Origin: Streptomyces sp. NBC_00461
GTDB taxonomy: Bacteria; Actinomycetota; Actinomycetes; Streptomycetales; Streptomycetaceae
Assembly: GCF_036013935.1 (NCBI RefSeq)
Contig: NZ_CP107902.1
Location: 3,195,001-3,259,000, forward strand
Length of the DNA: 64,000 nt
Reading direction: 5' to 3'
Shown: positions 52,172 through 63,301 of the stretch, in pieces
Numbering within the stretch: position 1 is the stretch's first letter
Layout of the letters: each line of letters starts with the position of its first letter
Notes under the pieces: generated by a model
Databases searched by the model: none
What the model was told of the DNA's origin: nothing
What the model saw: only the letters and a program-made list of their open reading frames with translations
Position numbers and translations under genes: made by a program

Positions 52172-53029
52172 TCACAGGGCTCCTGCGTCCCGGGCCGTCC
52201 AGACGCTCGGATAGAGGGGCCTGAAGCCGAGCTCCCGGCGGATCCGGCGGTTGGACATGATCCCGAACCACGGGTCGGGATCCGTCAGCTCGTGCAGGGC
52301 GGCGGGCACCTCGACGCCGTTGAGCTGGTACAGCTCGACCGTCGTGACGGGGGCGTCGTCGGCGACGTTGTAGATCCGGCCGCCGATGCCCGGCGCGTAC
52401 AGCAGCCGCATCAGGCCCTGGGCGACGTCCGCGTGATGGGCCATCTGCAGCCGCTTGTGCGGGGCCCAGTGCGCGGCCCAGCGCAGGGAGTCGGCGAGGT
52501 GCGGGTCGCCCTCGCCGTAGACGAACGGAAGCCGTCCGACACGTACGTCCAGGCCCTCCATCGCGAGCAGTTCCCGCTCGGCCTCGGCCTTGGACTCGGC
52601 GTACGCACCCCACATCTCGCCGCCGGCCCGGCTCTCGTCCTCCTCGGTCAGCGGGCGGCCCCGTCCCACGCCGTACACGTTGCCCGTGCTGACCTGCACG
52701 AACCGCTTCACGCCTGAGGCCTGTGCGGCCCGGCCCAGTGCCACCGCGGCGTCCCGGTTGACGGCCCACGCCTCCTCGTCCGGCACGCCGCGGAAGGAGG
52801 CGGCGACGTTCACGACGGCGTCCACCCCGGCGAGCGCCTTGCCGAGCGTCTCCTCGTCCCGCATGTCCCCTACGGCCACCTGGGCGCCCAGTTCCGCGAA
52901 CCGCTCACCGCGGGCGGCGTCCCGCACCAGGACCCGCACCTGCTCGCCCGGCTGCCGCTGAGCCAGCAGCCTCGGCGCGAACCGCCGTCCGACCTGTCCC
53001 GTCGTCCCGGTCACGAGTGTCAGCATCAT
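52172..53029 (-). CDS. NAD-dependent epimerase/dehydratase family protein
   Basis: A 285-residue extended-type short-chain dehydrogenase. The nucleotide-binding motif is LVTGTTGQVGRRFAPRLL, followed by GDMRDEETLGKALAGVDAVVNVAASF, and FVQVSTGNVYGVGRG where the catalytic Ser and Tyr should sit. The usual YxxxK appears as AYAESKAEAERELLAM, so a YAESK pair is available. The start is ATG 53029 or 53026. The substrate is unknown. The gene ends 4 bases from the MFS stop (convergent) and diverges from an MmyB-type regulator at 53161, which may control it. Confidence 0.88.
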   Translation of the reverse strand: MMLTLVTGTTGQVGRRFAPRLLAQRQPGEQVRVLVRDAARGERFAELGAQVAVGDMRDEETLGKALAGVDAVVNVAASFRGVPDEEAWAVNRDAAVALGRAAQASGVKRFVQVSTGNVYGVGRGRPLTEEDESRAGGEMWGAYAESKAEAERELLAMEGLDVRVGRLPFVYGEGDPHLADSLRWAAHWAPHKRLQMAHHADVAQGLMRLLYAPGIGGRIYNVADDAPVTTVELYQLNGVEVPAALHELTDPDPWFGIMSNRRIRRELGFRPLYPSVWTARDAGAL

Positions 53030-53160
53030 GTGCTCCTCACCAGTTCTCGTCCGTCCTCGACGACCAGTCTCGGCGGACGCGGCGGGAACCGGGAGAGACC
53101 TGCTGATCAGGGGATCGGCAGTCCCTGGATAAGCGGCGCGGCCTCCCGCACCCTGGAGAG

Positions 53161-54021
53161 GTGAACCGAGCCGAACTAGCCGACTTCCTGCGCCACGGCC
53201 GTGCCCGTCTGGACCCCTCCGACGTGGGCCTCACGGCCGGCGCCCGCCGTCGTACGCCGGGTCTGCGCCGTGAGGAGGTGGCCCAGCTGGCCGGCATGTC
53301 CGTGGACTACTACACACGGCTGGAACAGTCCCGGGGCCCGCGTCCGTCCCGCCAGATGCTCGCCGCGCTGGCCCGCGCGCTGCGCCTGACGGAGGACGAG
53401 CGCGATCATCTCTTCCGCCTCGCGGGCGAGGAGCCGCCGCGCCGGGAGACGACGAGCACGCATGTGCGTCCGGGCCTGCTCCTGGTGCTGGACCGGCTGC
53501 ATGACACCCCGGCGATGGTGGTGACCGACTGCGGCGAGGTCCTGACCCAGAACGCGATGTCGCGGGCACTGAGCGGAGACGTCCTCGCCCGGCCGCCCCG
53601 CGGGCGCAACATGCTCCGCCGCTTCTTCCTGGACCCGACGGCCCAGGGCCTGTTCCCGGCCGAGGACCGCCCGGAGCGCGCCCGCGAGCAGGTGGCCGCG
53701 CTGCGGGCGGTGACGTCGGCCCGCCCCACGGACCCGGAGCCCGCCGCGCTCGTCGCCGAACTACGCACCGGGAGCGAGGAGTTCGCCCATCTCTGGGAGG
53801 AACACGAGGTGGCGGTACGCCGCGCCTCGACGAAACGCTTCCTGCACCCTGTGGTGGGCCTGCTGGAGCTGGACTGCGAGGTCCTCGTCAACTCCGACCA
53901 CAATCAGCAACTCGTCATCCACACGGCCCGCCCGGGCACGGAGTCGTACGAACGCCTGCAGTTGCTGCGGGTGGTGGGCCTCCAGGACATGTCCCCGGCC
54001 CCAGCGGGCCAGGACTCCTGA
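53161..54021 (+). CDS. XRE-family regulator with MmyB-like ligand-binding domain
   Basis: A 286-residue protein starting with GTG 53161. The HTH hallmark is ARRRTPGLRREEVAQLAGMSVDYYTRLEQSRGPRPSRQMLAALARAL, and the C-terminal MmyB-type domain follows from about residue 105 (PGLLLVLDRLHDTPAMVVTDCGEVLTQNAMSRALSGD...GSEEFAHLWEEHEVAVR...VGLLELDCEVL). GGAGAG abuts the start with no spacing, so translation may be leaderless or start slightly later. Divergent from the NAD-dependent epimerase (131 bp apart), its presumed target. Second of three such regulators in the window. Confidence 0.9.
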   Translation: MNRAELADFLRHGRARLDPSDVGLTAGARRRTPGLRREEVAQLAGMSVDYYTRLEQSRGPRPSRQMLAALARALRLTEDERDHLFRLAGEEPPRRETTSTHVRPGLLLVLDRLHDTPAMVVTDCGEVLTQNAMSRALSGDVLARPPRGRNMLRRFFLDPTAQGLFPAEDRPERAREQVAALRAVTSARPTDPEPAALVAELRTGSEEFAHLWEEHEVAVRRASTKRFLHPVVGLLELDCEVLVNSDHNQQLVIHTARPGTESYERLQLLRVVGLQDMSPAPAGQDS

Positions 54022-54040
54022 CGAGGGACTCAAACGTCCA

Positions 54041-54106
54041 GCCCGTCCGGCGTTTGAGGACGAGGCCGTTCAGGCCGAAAGCGGGGTCTGGGGGCGCAGC
54101 CCCCAG
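54041..54106. repeat. Dispersed streptomycete intergenic repeat
   Basis: The phrase GCCCGTCCGGCGTTTGAGGA is followed by GGCCGTTCAGGCCGAAAGCG and the hairpin CTGGGGGC/GCCCCCAG (54088-54106). The same order is seen at 14691-14757 and, reversed, at 19568-19646; parts occur at 43500-43545 and inside the recO duplication. CAAACG/CGTTTG (54031-54056) closes an outer stem. It lies between the convergent MmyB-type regulator and era, and probably terminates both. Confidence 0.8.
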
Positions 54107-54108
54107 GG

Positions 54109-54154
54109 ACAGGAGTCAGGAACAGGAGTCAGGAACAGGAGTCAGGGACAGAGG

Positions 54155-54158
<4 letters not shown>
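54109..54158. repeat. 13-bp tandem repeat at the era 3' end
   Basis: ACAGGAGTCAGGA occurs at 54109 and 54122, then ACAGGAGTCAGGG at 54135 and a partial ACAGAGGTCAG at 54148, a 13-bp period over 3.8 units. The last unit overlaps the era stop codon (54155-54157). Confidence 0.9.
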
Positions 54159-57850
<3,692 letters not shown>

Positions 57851-57906
57851 GGGTGCGGACCCCCGCGTGGGACGAGGTGGACGGGCGGGTGCGGGCGCCC
57901 GTGCGG

Positions 57907-59223
57907 TCAGGTGAGGGTGAGGGTGAGCACGCCGGCGTACGAACCCGGAGGCGTGAACGCCGGTACGTCCAGGGAGAGGTTGGCGCCGGCCGTGAACTCA
58001 CCGCCGGTGAGCGTGCCGTTGGGGGTGGACGCCAGGGTCGCGCCCGAACCGCCCACCGCGCCCGCCGAACCGGCCTGACAGGTGCTCGGACTGCCCGCCT
58101 TGGTGGCACAGGCGGGTGTCCAGCTCAGCTTCCCGGCATCGATCTTGGCGCCGGGACCGGTGAAGTCGGTGACCTTGCCCGTGAGGGACCAGCCCGCGGG
58201 CCCGCCGCGGAAGTCCTTCACGGTGACGCTGTTCAGGGCGCCGGTCGAGGCCCCGCCCTTGCCGAAGTCGACCGCGGACAGGGCGACGGAGTCACCGGCC
58301 TGGGACATGGACAGCGTGCCGGCCTTCACCGTGGCCGTCAGCTTCTGGCTGCCGTCGGGGACAGGGGTGGTGTCGTTGACGACGTAGGCGGCGGGCCCGG
58401 CGCCCTTGCCGGCGCTCCACGCGCTGCCCTCGTACGCGACCACACCCGTCGTCGTCTTGTCGTTGACGACGAGGGAGCCGGTGAAGGAGCCGTTGGCGGC
58501 GGCGGTGGCGGTCGCCGTGTCCGCGGTCTGGGTGTCCCCGGAGCGCCCGGCGAGGGTGACGGTCGCGCCGGGCGTGAAGTTGCTGCCGGTGACGGTGACA
58601 CCGGCACCGACGTTCCCGGAGGCCGAACCCAGCGAGATGGCACGGTTGTTGGTGGGATTGGCGTCCGTCGCGGTGACGGTCGCGGAGACCGGCGCGGGCG
58701 GGTTGGTCACCGTGCACGGGGTGTCCAGCTCAAGGATGTAGCTGGTGTGGATGTTGTAGTCGCCGGGCGAGAGCGTGATCGAGCCGGGCGCGGTGACCTT
58801 GAAGGTGCCGGTCATGGAGAACGACGGGAAGGCGCCGTTGCCCGGCACCGGGTCGTTCTTCTTCGGTCCGGCGACCGTCACGTTCCCCGTCTGCGCGCCA
58901 CCGAGGGTGACCTTGCCGGTGGGCGTCATGATGTCGGCCGGCAGGGCGATCGCGGTGGGGTTGCTGGCGGCCGGCTTGACGACGGTGTAGGTGACGGTGA
59001 CGGTGTCACCGACCTTCGGACTGGCGTTGTCCACCGCGACGTTGGCGGTGGTCGTGCCGTCGATCGGCGGGATGCCCGCGACGGCGGGCGGAATGCAGTG
59101 CGTGGCGAAGTCCACGTTCGTGGCGGCGCCGGCCGGACAGGCCAGCGCCGCGCCCGCGGAGACCGCGAGAGCGGTCGCGCCGAGCAGCGACGCCCAGCGG
59201 CGTCTTCGGTTCAGCGAACCCAT
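57907..59223 (-). CDS. WxL-like surface protein
   Basis: A 438-residue exported protein with a signal peptide (MGSLNRRRRWASLLGATALAVSAGAALACPAGAA). The mature part is Thr/Ala/Gly-rich with repeated beta-sandwich units (VTVTYTVVKPAASNP, GSASGNVGAGVTVTGSNFTPGATVTLAG). The C-terminus has the WxL-like core VTVKDFRGGPAGWSLTGKVTDFTGPGAKIDAGKLSWTPAC and the terminal strand PGSYAGVLTLTLT. ATG 59223 with GAGGGGG upstream is chosen over an in-frame ATG at 59376. Together with the DUF916-like gene it likely forms a cell-wall-associated complex; ligands unknown. Confidence 0.8.
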   Translation of the reverse strand: MGSLNRRRRWASLLGATALAVSAGAALACPAGAATNVDFATHCIPPAVAGIPPIDGTTTANVAVDNASPKVGDTVTVTYTVVKPAASNPTAIALPADIMTPTGKVTLGGAQTGNVTVAGPKKNDPVPGNGAFPSFSMTGTFKVTAPGSITLSPGDYNIHTSYILELDTPCTVTNPPAPVSATVTATDANPTNNRAISLGSASGNVGAGVTVTGSNFTPGATVTLAGRSGDTQTADTATATAAANGSFTGSLVVNDKTTTGVVAYEGSAWSAGKGAGPAAYVVNDTTPVPDGSQKLTATVKAGTLSMSQAGDSVALSAVDFGKGGASTGALNSVTVKDFRGGPAGWSLTGKVTDFTGPGAKIDAGKLSWTPACATKAGSPSTCQAGSAGAVGGSGATLASTPNGTLTGGEFTAGANLSLDVPAFTPPGSYAGVLTLTLT

Positions 59224-59304
59224 GGGTGTTGCCCCCTCTTCTTCTGTGCTCACTGGGGGCATTGATGTGGGGATCGCGTGAGAAGTCAATGGAGATGTCG
59301 AAAT

Positions 59305-59360
59305 GAACTGATGGCCCGTCAGTTCCTGTGCGAGTAGCAACAACTGACGAGCCATCAATT
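59305..59360. promoter_or_regulatory. Two copies of a 19-21-bp palindromic operator
   Basis: Site 1 (59305-59325) has arms GAACTGA and TCAGTTC around 7 bases. Site 2 (59342-59360, AACTGACGAGCCATCAATT) is the same motif in reverse with two mismatches. The pair lies 82-137 bp upstream of the surface-protein start and is unusually AT-rich for the region. A repressor or activator that binds AACTGAyGGCCCrTCAGTT is implied; no candidate lies nearby. Confidence 0.65.
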
Positions 59361-59383
59361 GATCGCCGACCATCAATGACCAC

Positions 59384-59443
59384 GGATCAGTCGACTGTGG
59401 ATCAGCCGACCGCGGATCAGTCGACCGCGGATCAGTCGAACAC
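59384..59443. repeat. 15-bp tandem repeat, four copies
   Basis: Units of 15 bp starting GGATCAG at 59384, 59399, 59414 and 59429 (for example GGATCAGTCGACCGC) differ at one to four positions. The last unit overlaps the stop codon of the small exported protein (59432-59434). The repeat lies between it and the surface-protein promoter. Confidence 0.9.
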
Positions 59444-59908
59444 GAACGGTCCCGGTGACTGCGGCCCGGTGGCCGTGCAGGTGATGGTGATGCCGAAGAC
59501 GGTCATCTGCAGCGAGCCGCCATAGGCTTCCAGGCTGTCGCCGGAGGCCACGGTGCCGTTGAGCGGACCGACGGTGACGGGGTCGCCGGCGGCCATCGCC
59601 GGGTTCTTGGTACCGCTGAAGGCGGTGGTGCCGCCACTGGCGTTGACCAGGGTCAGCGTGGAGGAGATCGAGTCCGCCGACAGGGCGATCGGAGCGGTGA
59701 TCGCGGACGACGTGAGGGTCAGGGTGGCCGACGTGCCGTCCTGGGTGGCCGTGAGCGTGGCGTCTCCGCCACCGAAGCTTCCGCAGTCGGCGGTGATCGT
59801 CGCCGACTGCGGGGTGACGGCGAGCGCGCTGGGGGCGAACGCGAGCGAGGCGGCCGCGAGGGCCCCCACCGCCATGGCCGCACCTGTGGTCAATCGTTTG
59901 GCTCTCAT
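59432..59908 (-). CDS. Small exported beta-sandwich protein of the WxL-type set
   Basis: A 158-residue exported protein. The signal is MRAKRLTTGAAMAVGALAAASLAFAPSALA. The mature 128 residues are Thr/Ser/Gly-rich and predicted all-beta (ATITADCGSFGGGDATLTATQDGTSATLTLTSSAI, ending FGITITCTATGP), with Cys at two positions that could form a disulphide. AAGGGAG lies 11 bases before ATG 59908. It is the first of three co-directional genes with the two WxL-type proteins. The role is unknown; a surface or secreted partner is likely. Confidence 0.75.
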   Translation of the reverse strand: MRAKRLTTGAAMAVGALAAASLAFAPSALAVTPQSATITADCGSFGGGDATLTATQDGTSATLTLTSSAITAPIALSADSISSTLTLVNASGGTTAFSGTKNPAMAAGDPVTVGPLNGTVASGDSLEAYGGSLQMTVFGITITCTATGPQSPGPFVFD

Positions 59909-60142
59909 GGGGATCCGGCTCCCTTCCCGAAGCTGGGAACTGCCATGTGGGGATGGATGGGAGAGGTCCGCGCAGACCGTCAAAAGGCGTGGTGCGGTAC
60001 GCCGTGTGCGTGGGGGGTGGATCTGGCGGTTGGGATCTGACGGCTGAATCTGACGGTCCGTCGGAACTACCGGTTCCATTGATGCCCGCGGGATGGAGGA
60101 ACGGCAAGGACGAATTCCGGACGACTCTGAAGCGGCCGGTTT

Positions 60143-60496
60143 TCAGCCTGCCGTGAGGGTGCTCCGGACGGTGCCGTCGGGGCCGGCCACGAGCACCGGG
60201 GTCCGGTCCCCGCCGAGGTCCCGTACGGCCGCCCGGTCCTCGTCCGAAGCCGACTCGGCCTCGGTCACCACGGCCGCCGCTTCCAGGGACTTCGCCCCCG
60301 AGGCCACCGCCATGGCGACCGCCGTCCGCAGCGCGCTCAGCTTCAGCGACGGAAGATCGACGCTCCCCGCGACGTACGTACGTCCGGTCTCGTCCCGTAC
60401 GGCCGCACCCTCGGGCACGCCGTTGCGGGCCCGCGCGGAACGAGCCAAGATGACGATCTTGCGGTCCTCGGGATCAAGCGCACTGCTGTCGGTCAT
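60143..60496 (-). CDS. Cytidine-deaminase-like protein without zinc ligands
   Basis: A 117-residue protein with the alpha/beta pattern of cytidine deaminase: LDPEDRKIVILARSARARNGVPEGAAVRDETGRTYVAGSVDLPSLKLSALRTAVAMAVASG. The first half matches up to the place where the enzyme has CAE/HAE, here SAL, and the later PCxxC motif is missing, so it cannot bind catalytic zinc as the family does. Streptomyces homologues near era are often labelled cytidine deaminase. It is best called a pseudo-enzyme of unknown role; conserved location suggests a retained function. Confidence 0.78.
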   Translation of the reverse strand: MTDSSALDPEDRKIVILARSARARNGVPEGAAVRDETGRTYVAGSVDLPSLKLSALRTAVAMAVASGAKSLEAAAVVTEAESASDEDRAAVRDLGGDRTPVLVAGPDGTVRSTLTAG

Positions 60497-60524
60497 GAGC
60501 CGAGCATACGGACCACCACGGCGG

Positions 60525-61421
60525 CTATCCCGCCACGGGGTACATCGTGCCGCGCCGGGCCTCGGGAGAGGCCAGCCACTCCAGCTTCGCCGCCGTGTTC
60601 GCCTCGTCGAGCGGGGTGTGGAGCACGATCGTCAGATCGGGCCGGGCCGGCACCCGCATCGCCGTCGACTCCACGACCAGCAGCCCGACCAGCGGATGCT
60701 CCAGCTCCTTGCGGATCTGTCCGGCGTCCTCGATGTCCCGTTGTGCCCACAACGCGGCGAACTCGGCACTCGACTCGGTCAGCTGTGCCAGCAACGTCTG
60801 AAAACCTTCGTCGGCGGGCCGGGTGGCGCTCGCGGCCCGGAACTGCGCGACGACCGTACGAGCGTTGCCCTCCCAGCTCGTGGACCGCGACCGGTACAGC
60901 GGGTCCATGAAGAAGTCGACCAAGCAGTTCTGCGTGTTGTCCGGCCGCATGCCCAGCACGGTAGAGGCCGCGTCGTTGTACAGCACGCAGTTGAAGTACG
61001 CGTCCATGATGTGCGCCGGATACGGCATCCAGGTGTCGATCAGCCGCCGCAGCCCCGCATGCATGTCCTGCCCGTCCGACCCGCCCGGCTCGGCCTCCGG
61101 CGCCGGCGGGTTCAACCCGGCCAACCGGTACAGATGCCGCCGCTCGGCGCTGCTCAGCCGCAGCACCCGCGCCACCGAGTCCAGGACCTGCGGGGAGACG
61201 GAGATGTCCCGTCCCTGCTCAAGCCACTGGTACCAGGACGCGCCGACCCCGGCGAGCACCGCGACCTCCTCGCGCCGCAACCCGGGCGTGCGCCGTCGCG
61301 CCCCGCCGTCCGGCAGGCCTGCCTGGGCCGGGGAGACCCGTGCCCGCCGGCTCATCAGGAACTCGCGCAGCTCCCGCAGTCGATGCGCCTTGCCCGCCGC
61401 TGTCTCGACGACCTCCGCCAC
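60525..61421 (-). CDS. XRE-family regulator with MmyB-like ligand-binding domain
   Basis: A 298-residue regulator, GTG 61421 with GGGGGAG 8 bases upstream (a longer frame reaches 61469). The HTH hallmark is ARRRTPGLRREEVAVLAGVGASWYQWLEQGRDISVSPQVLDSVARVL. The MmyB-type domain includes YPAHIMDAYFNCVLYNDAASTVLGM, NCLVDFFMDPLYRSRSTSWEGNARTVVAQFR, and HPLVGLLVVESTAM. Divergent from the MFS gene at 61517 with a 95-bp gap, the same arrangement as 6821/7846. Third such regulator in the window. Confidence 0.9.
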   Translation of the reverse strand: MAEVVETAAGKAHRLRELREFLMSRRARVSPAQAGLPDGGARRRTPGLRREEVAVLAGVGASWYQWLEQGRDISVSPQVLDSVARVLRLSSAERRHLYRLAGLNPPAPEAEPGGSDGQDMHAGLRRLIDTWMPYPAHIMDAYFNCVLYNDAASTVLGMRPDNTQNCLVDFFMDPLYRSRSTSWEGNARTVVAQFRAASATRPADEGFQTLLAQLTESSAEFAALWAQRDIEDAGQIRKELEHPLVGLLVVESTAMRVPARPDLTIVLHTPLDEANTAAKLEWLASPEARRGTMYPVAG

Positions 61422-61516
61422 GTGCCCGACTCCCCCGTCTGCTCTGCCTGGTGGTGCCACCACCAGCACAACCTCCGGCTCCCCACGCCTATTCCGACGC
61501 CCGCAGTCTCTTGCCC

Positions 61517-62980
61517 ATGGCGATCGACACCACCCCGACCGGAACCACCACCACCGAACCGCTCGACAACCCCCGGCTGTCGACGCGCGACAAACTCGTC
61601 CTCTTCGTCCTGTGCGCGGCCCAGTTCATGGTCGCCCTGGACTTCTCCGTCCTGAACGTGGCGCTGCCCGTCCTCGGAGACGACCTGGGCATGAGCCGGT
61701 CCGCCCTGCAGTGGGCGGTCACCGCGTTCGCACTGCCCTCCGGCGGCTTCCTGCTCCTGTTCGGCCGGATCGGCGACCTCTACGGCCGGCGCAGGCTGTT
61801 CCTCGCCGGACTCGCCCTCTTCGGCGCGGCCTCGCTGCTTGCGACCTTCGCCTGGGACCCGGCGTCCTTCCTCACCGGCCGCGCACTGCAGGGCCTCGGC
61901 GCGGCGGCGATCGTCCCGACCGGCATGTCGCTGCTGACCACGACCTTCCCCGAAGGCCCCGCCCGCGCCCGCGCCCTCGGCATCTCGGGCACCCTGCTCT
62001 CCCTCGGCTTCACCGTCGGCATGGTGGCCGGCGGCGTCCTCACCGACGCCTTCGGCTGGCGCTCCACGATGGGCCTGCTCACGGTGTTCGCCCTGATCGT
62101 GCTGCCGCTGGCCCCCGGCCTGCTGCCCGAGTCCCGCACCCCTGAGCGCCCGCGCCTGGACGTGCCCGGCGCGATCACGGTCACCGCCGGCCTGCTGTCC
62201 CTCATCTACTCCCTGTCGACGGCCGCCGACCACGGCTTCGCCCGCGCCGACGTCATCACGACCCTGCCCGCCGGACTGCTGCTGCTCGCCGCGTTCGTCT
62301 TCGTCGAGTCGCGCACGGCGGCCCCCCTGGTGTCCCTGCCGATGCTGCGCCGCCGCACGGTGGCCTGGGGCAACCTGGGCGGACTGGTCACCTTCTCGAT
62401 GATGTCGACGGTCATCTTCGTCCTGACGCTGTACCTGCAGGAGGTGCTGCGCCTGTCGGCCTTCGAGACGGGTCTGGTCTTCGGCTTCCAGGGCGTCCTG
62501 TCGGCGGTCGCGGGCACGTACACCCCGAAGGTCATCGGCCGCCTCGGCGCCGGCCGCACGCTGGTCGCCTCGCTCGCCGGGCAGGGCGCCCTCATCGCGG
62601 CGCTGCTCGGGCTGAACGCCCACACCTGGTCGGTCTGGCTCGCCACGGCCGCCGTCTCGCTGGCCAGCATGTGCCACCTGGGCGCGATCATCTCGTACGG
62701 CCTGACCGTCACGTCCGGCGTCCCGGACGAGGAGCAGGGCCTGGCCACCGGACTGGTCACCTCGACCCAGCAGGTCGGCATCACCGTAGGCATCCCGCTC
62801 CTCGGCGTCCTGGCCACGACGTCGGACGACCTGCTGTCGGGGGTCCACACGGTGCTGGCGATCGACGCGGCGGTCGTGCTCGCGGCCGCCGCGCTGGTCG
62901 GGCTCGGCCTGCGGGAACGCAAGGCCTCGGGAACGAACGCCTCAGGGGCGGTCGAGGCGGAGCCGGTCGGCGCGCGGTAG
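61517..62980 (+). CDS. DHA2-family MFS transporter
   Basis: A 487-residue, 14-helix exporter. ATG 61517 (MAIDTTPTGTTTTEPL) is taken; the frame is open upstream but runs through the divergent gene. Motifs are VALDFSVLNVALPVLGDDLG in TM1, FGRIGDLYGRRRLFLAG in loop 2-3 and GMVAGGVLTDAFGWRSTMGLL at TM5. It resembles actinorhodin- and puromycin-type drug pumps. No Shine-Dalgarno sequence lies before the ATG, so a leaderless transcript is possible. The 3' end overlaps the YjbR gene by 39 bp, tail to tail. Controlled, by inference, by the divergent MmyB-type regulator. Confidence 0.9.
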   Translation: MAIDTTPTGTTTTEPLDNPRLSTRDKLVLFVLCAAQFMVALDFSVLNVALPVLGDDLGMSRSALQWAVTAFALPSGGFLLLFGRIGDLYGRRRLFLAGLALFGAASLLATFAWDPASFLTGRALQGLGAAAIVPTGMSLLTTTFPEGPARARALGISGTLLSLGFTVGMVAGGVLTDAFGWRSTMGLLTVFALIVLPLAPGLLPESRTPERPRLDVPGAITVTAGLLSLIYSLSTAADHGFARADVITTLPAGLLLLAAFVFVESRTAAPLVSLPMLRRRTVAWGNLGGLVTFSMMSTVIFVLTLYLQEVLRLSAFETGLVFGFQGVLSAVAGTYTPKVIGRLGAGRTLVASLAGQGALIAALLGLNAHTWSVWLATAAVSLASMCHLGAIISYGLTVTSGVPDEEQGLATGLVTSTQQVGITVGIPLLGVLATTSDDLLSGVHTVLAIDAAVVLAAAALVGLGLRERKASGTNASGAVEAEPVGAR

Positions 62981-63301
62981 ACCGGCCACCACCAGGTCGT
63001 ACGAGTCCTCGACGAGCTCCTGGACCAGCCGGTCCGGGAGTTCGCCGTCGACGGTGACGGTGTTCCAGTGGCGCTTGTTCATGTGGTACCCGGGGATGAT
63101 CAGGCCGGGGTGGTCGGCGCGCAGCCGGCCCGCGTCCTCGGGGTCGCACTTGAGGTTGACGGTGAGCGGGCGGGCGTCCAGCCGGCTCAGGGCGAACATC
63201 TTGCCCAGCACCTTGAAGACCGAGGTCTCCGGGGTGAACGGGAAGTCCTCCACCGCGGCGTTGAAGGACAGGCACAAGCCGCGCAGTTCCTCCGGGCTCA
63301 C
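62942..63301 (-). CDS. MmcQ/YjbR-family DNA-binding protein
   Basis: A 119-residue protein of the YjbR fold. The family pattern is visible as [81 protein letters not shown]. Members are small double-wing DNA-binding-like proteins of unclear function. Its ATG overlaps the stop of the upstream CorC/HlyC gene (ATGA), so the two are translated together. Conserved neighbour of era and the CorC-like gene in Streptomyces. Confidence 0.9.
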   Translation of the reverse strand: MSPEELRGLCLSFNAAVEDFPFTPETSVFKVLGKMFALSRLDARPLTVNLKCDPEDAGRLRADHPGLIIPGYHMNKRHWNTVTVDGELPDRLVQELVEDSYDLVVAGLPRADRLRLDRP

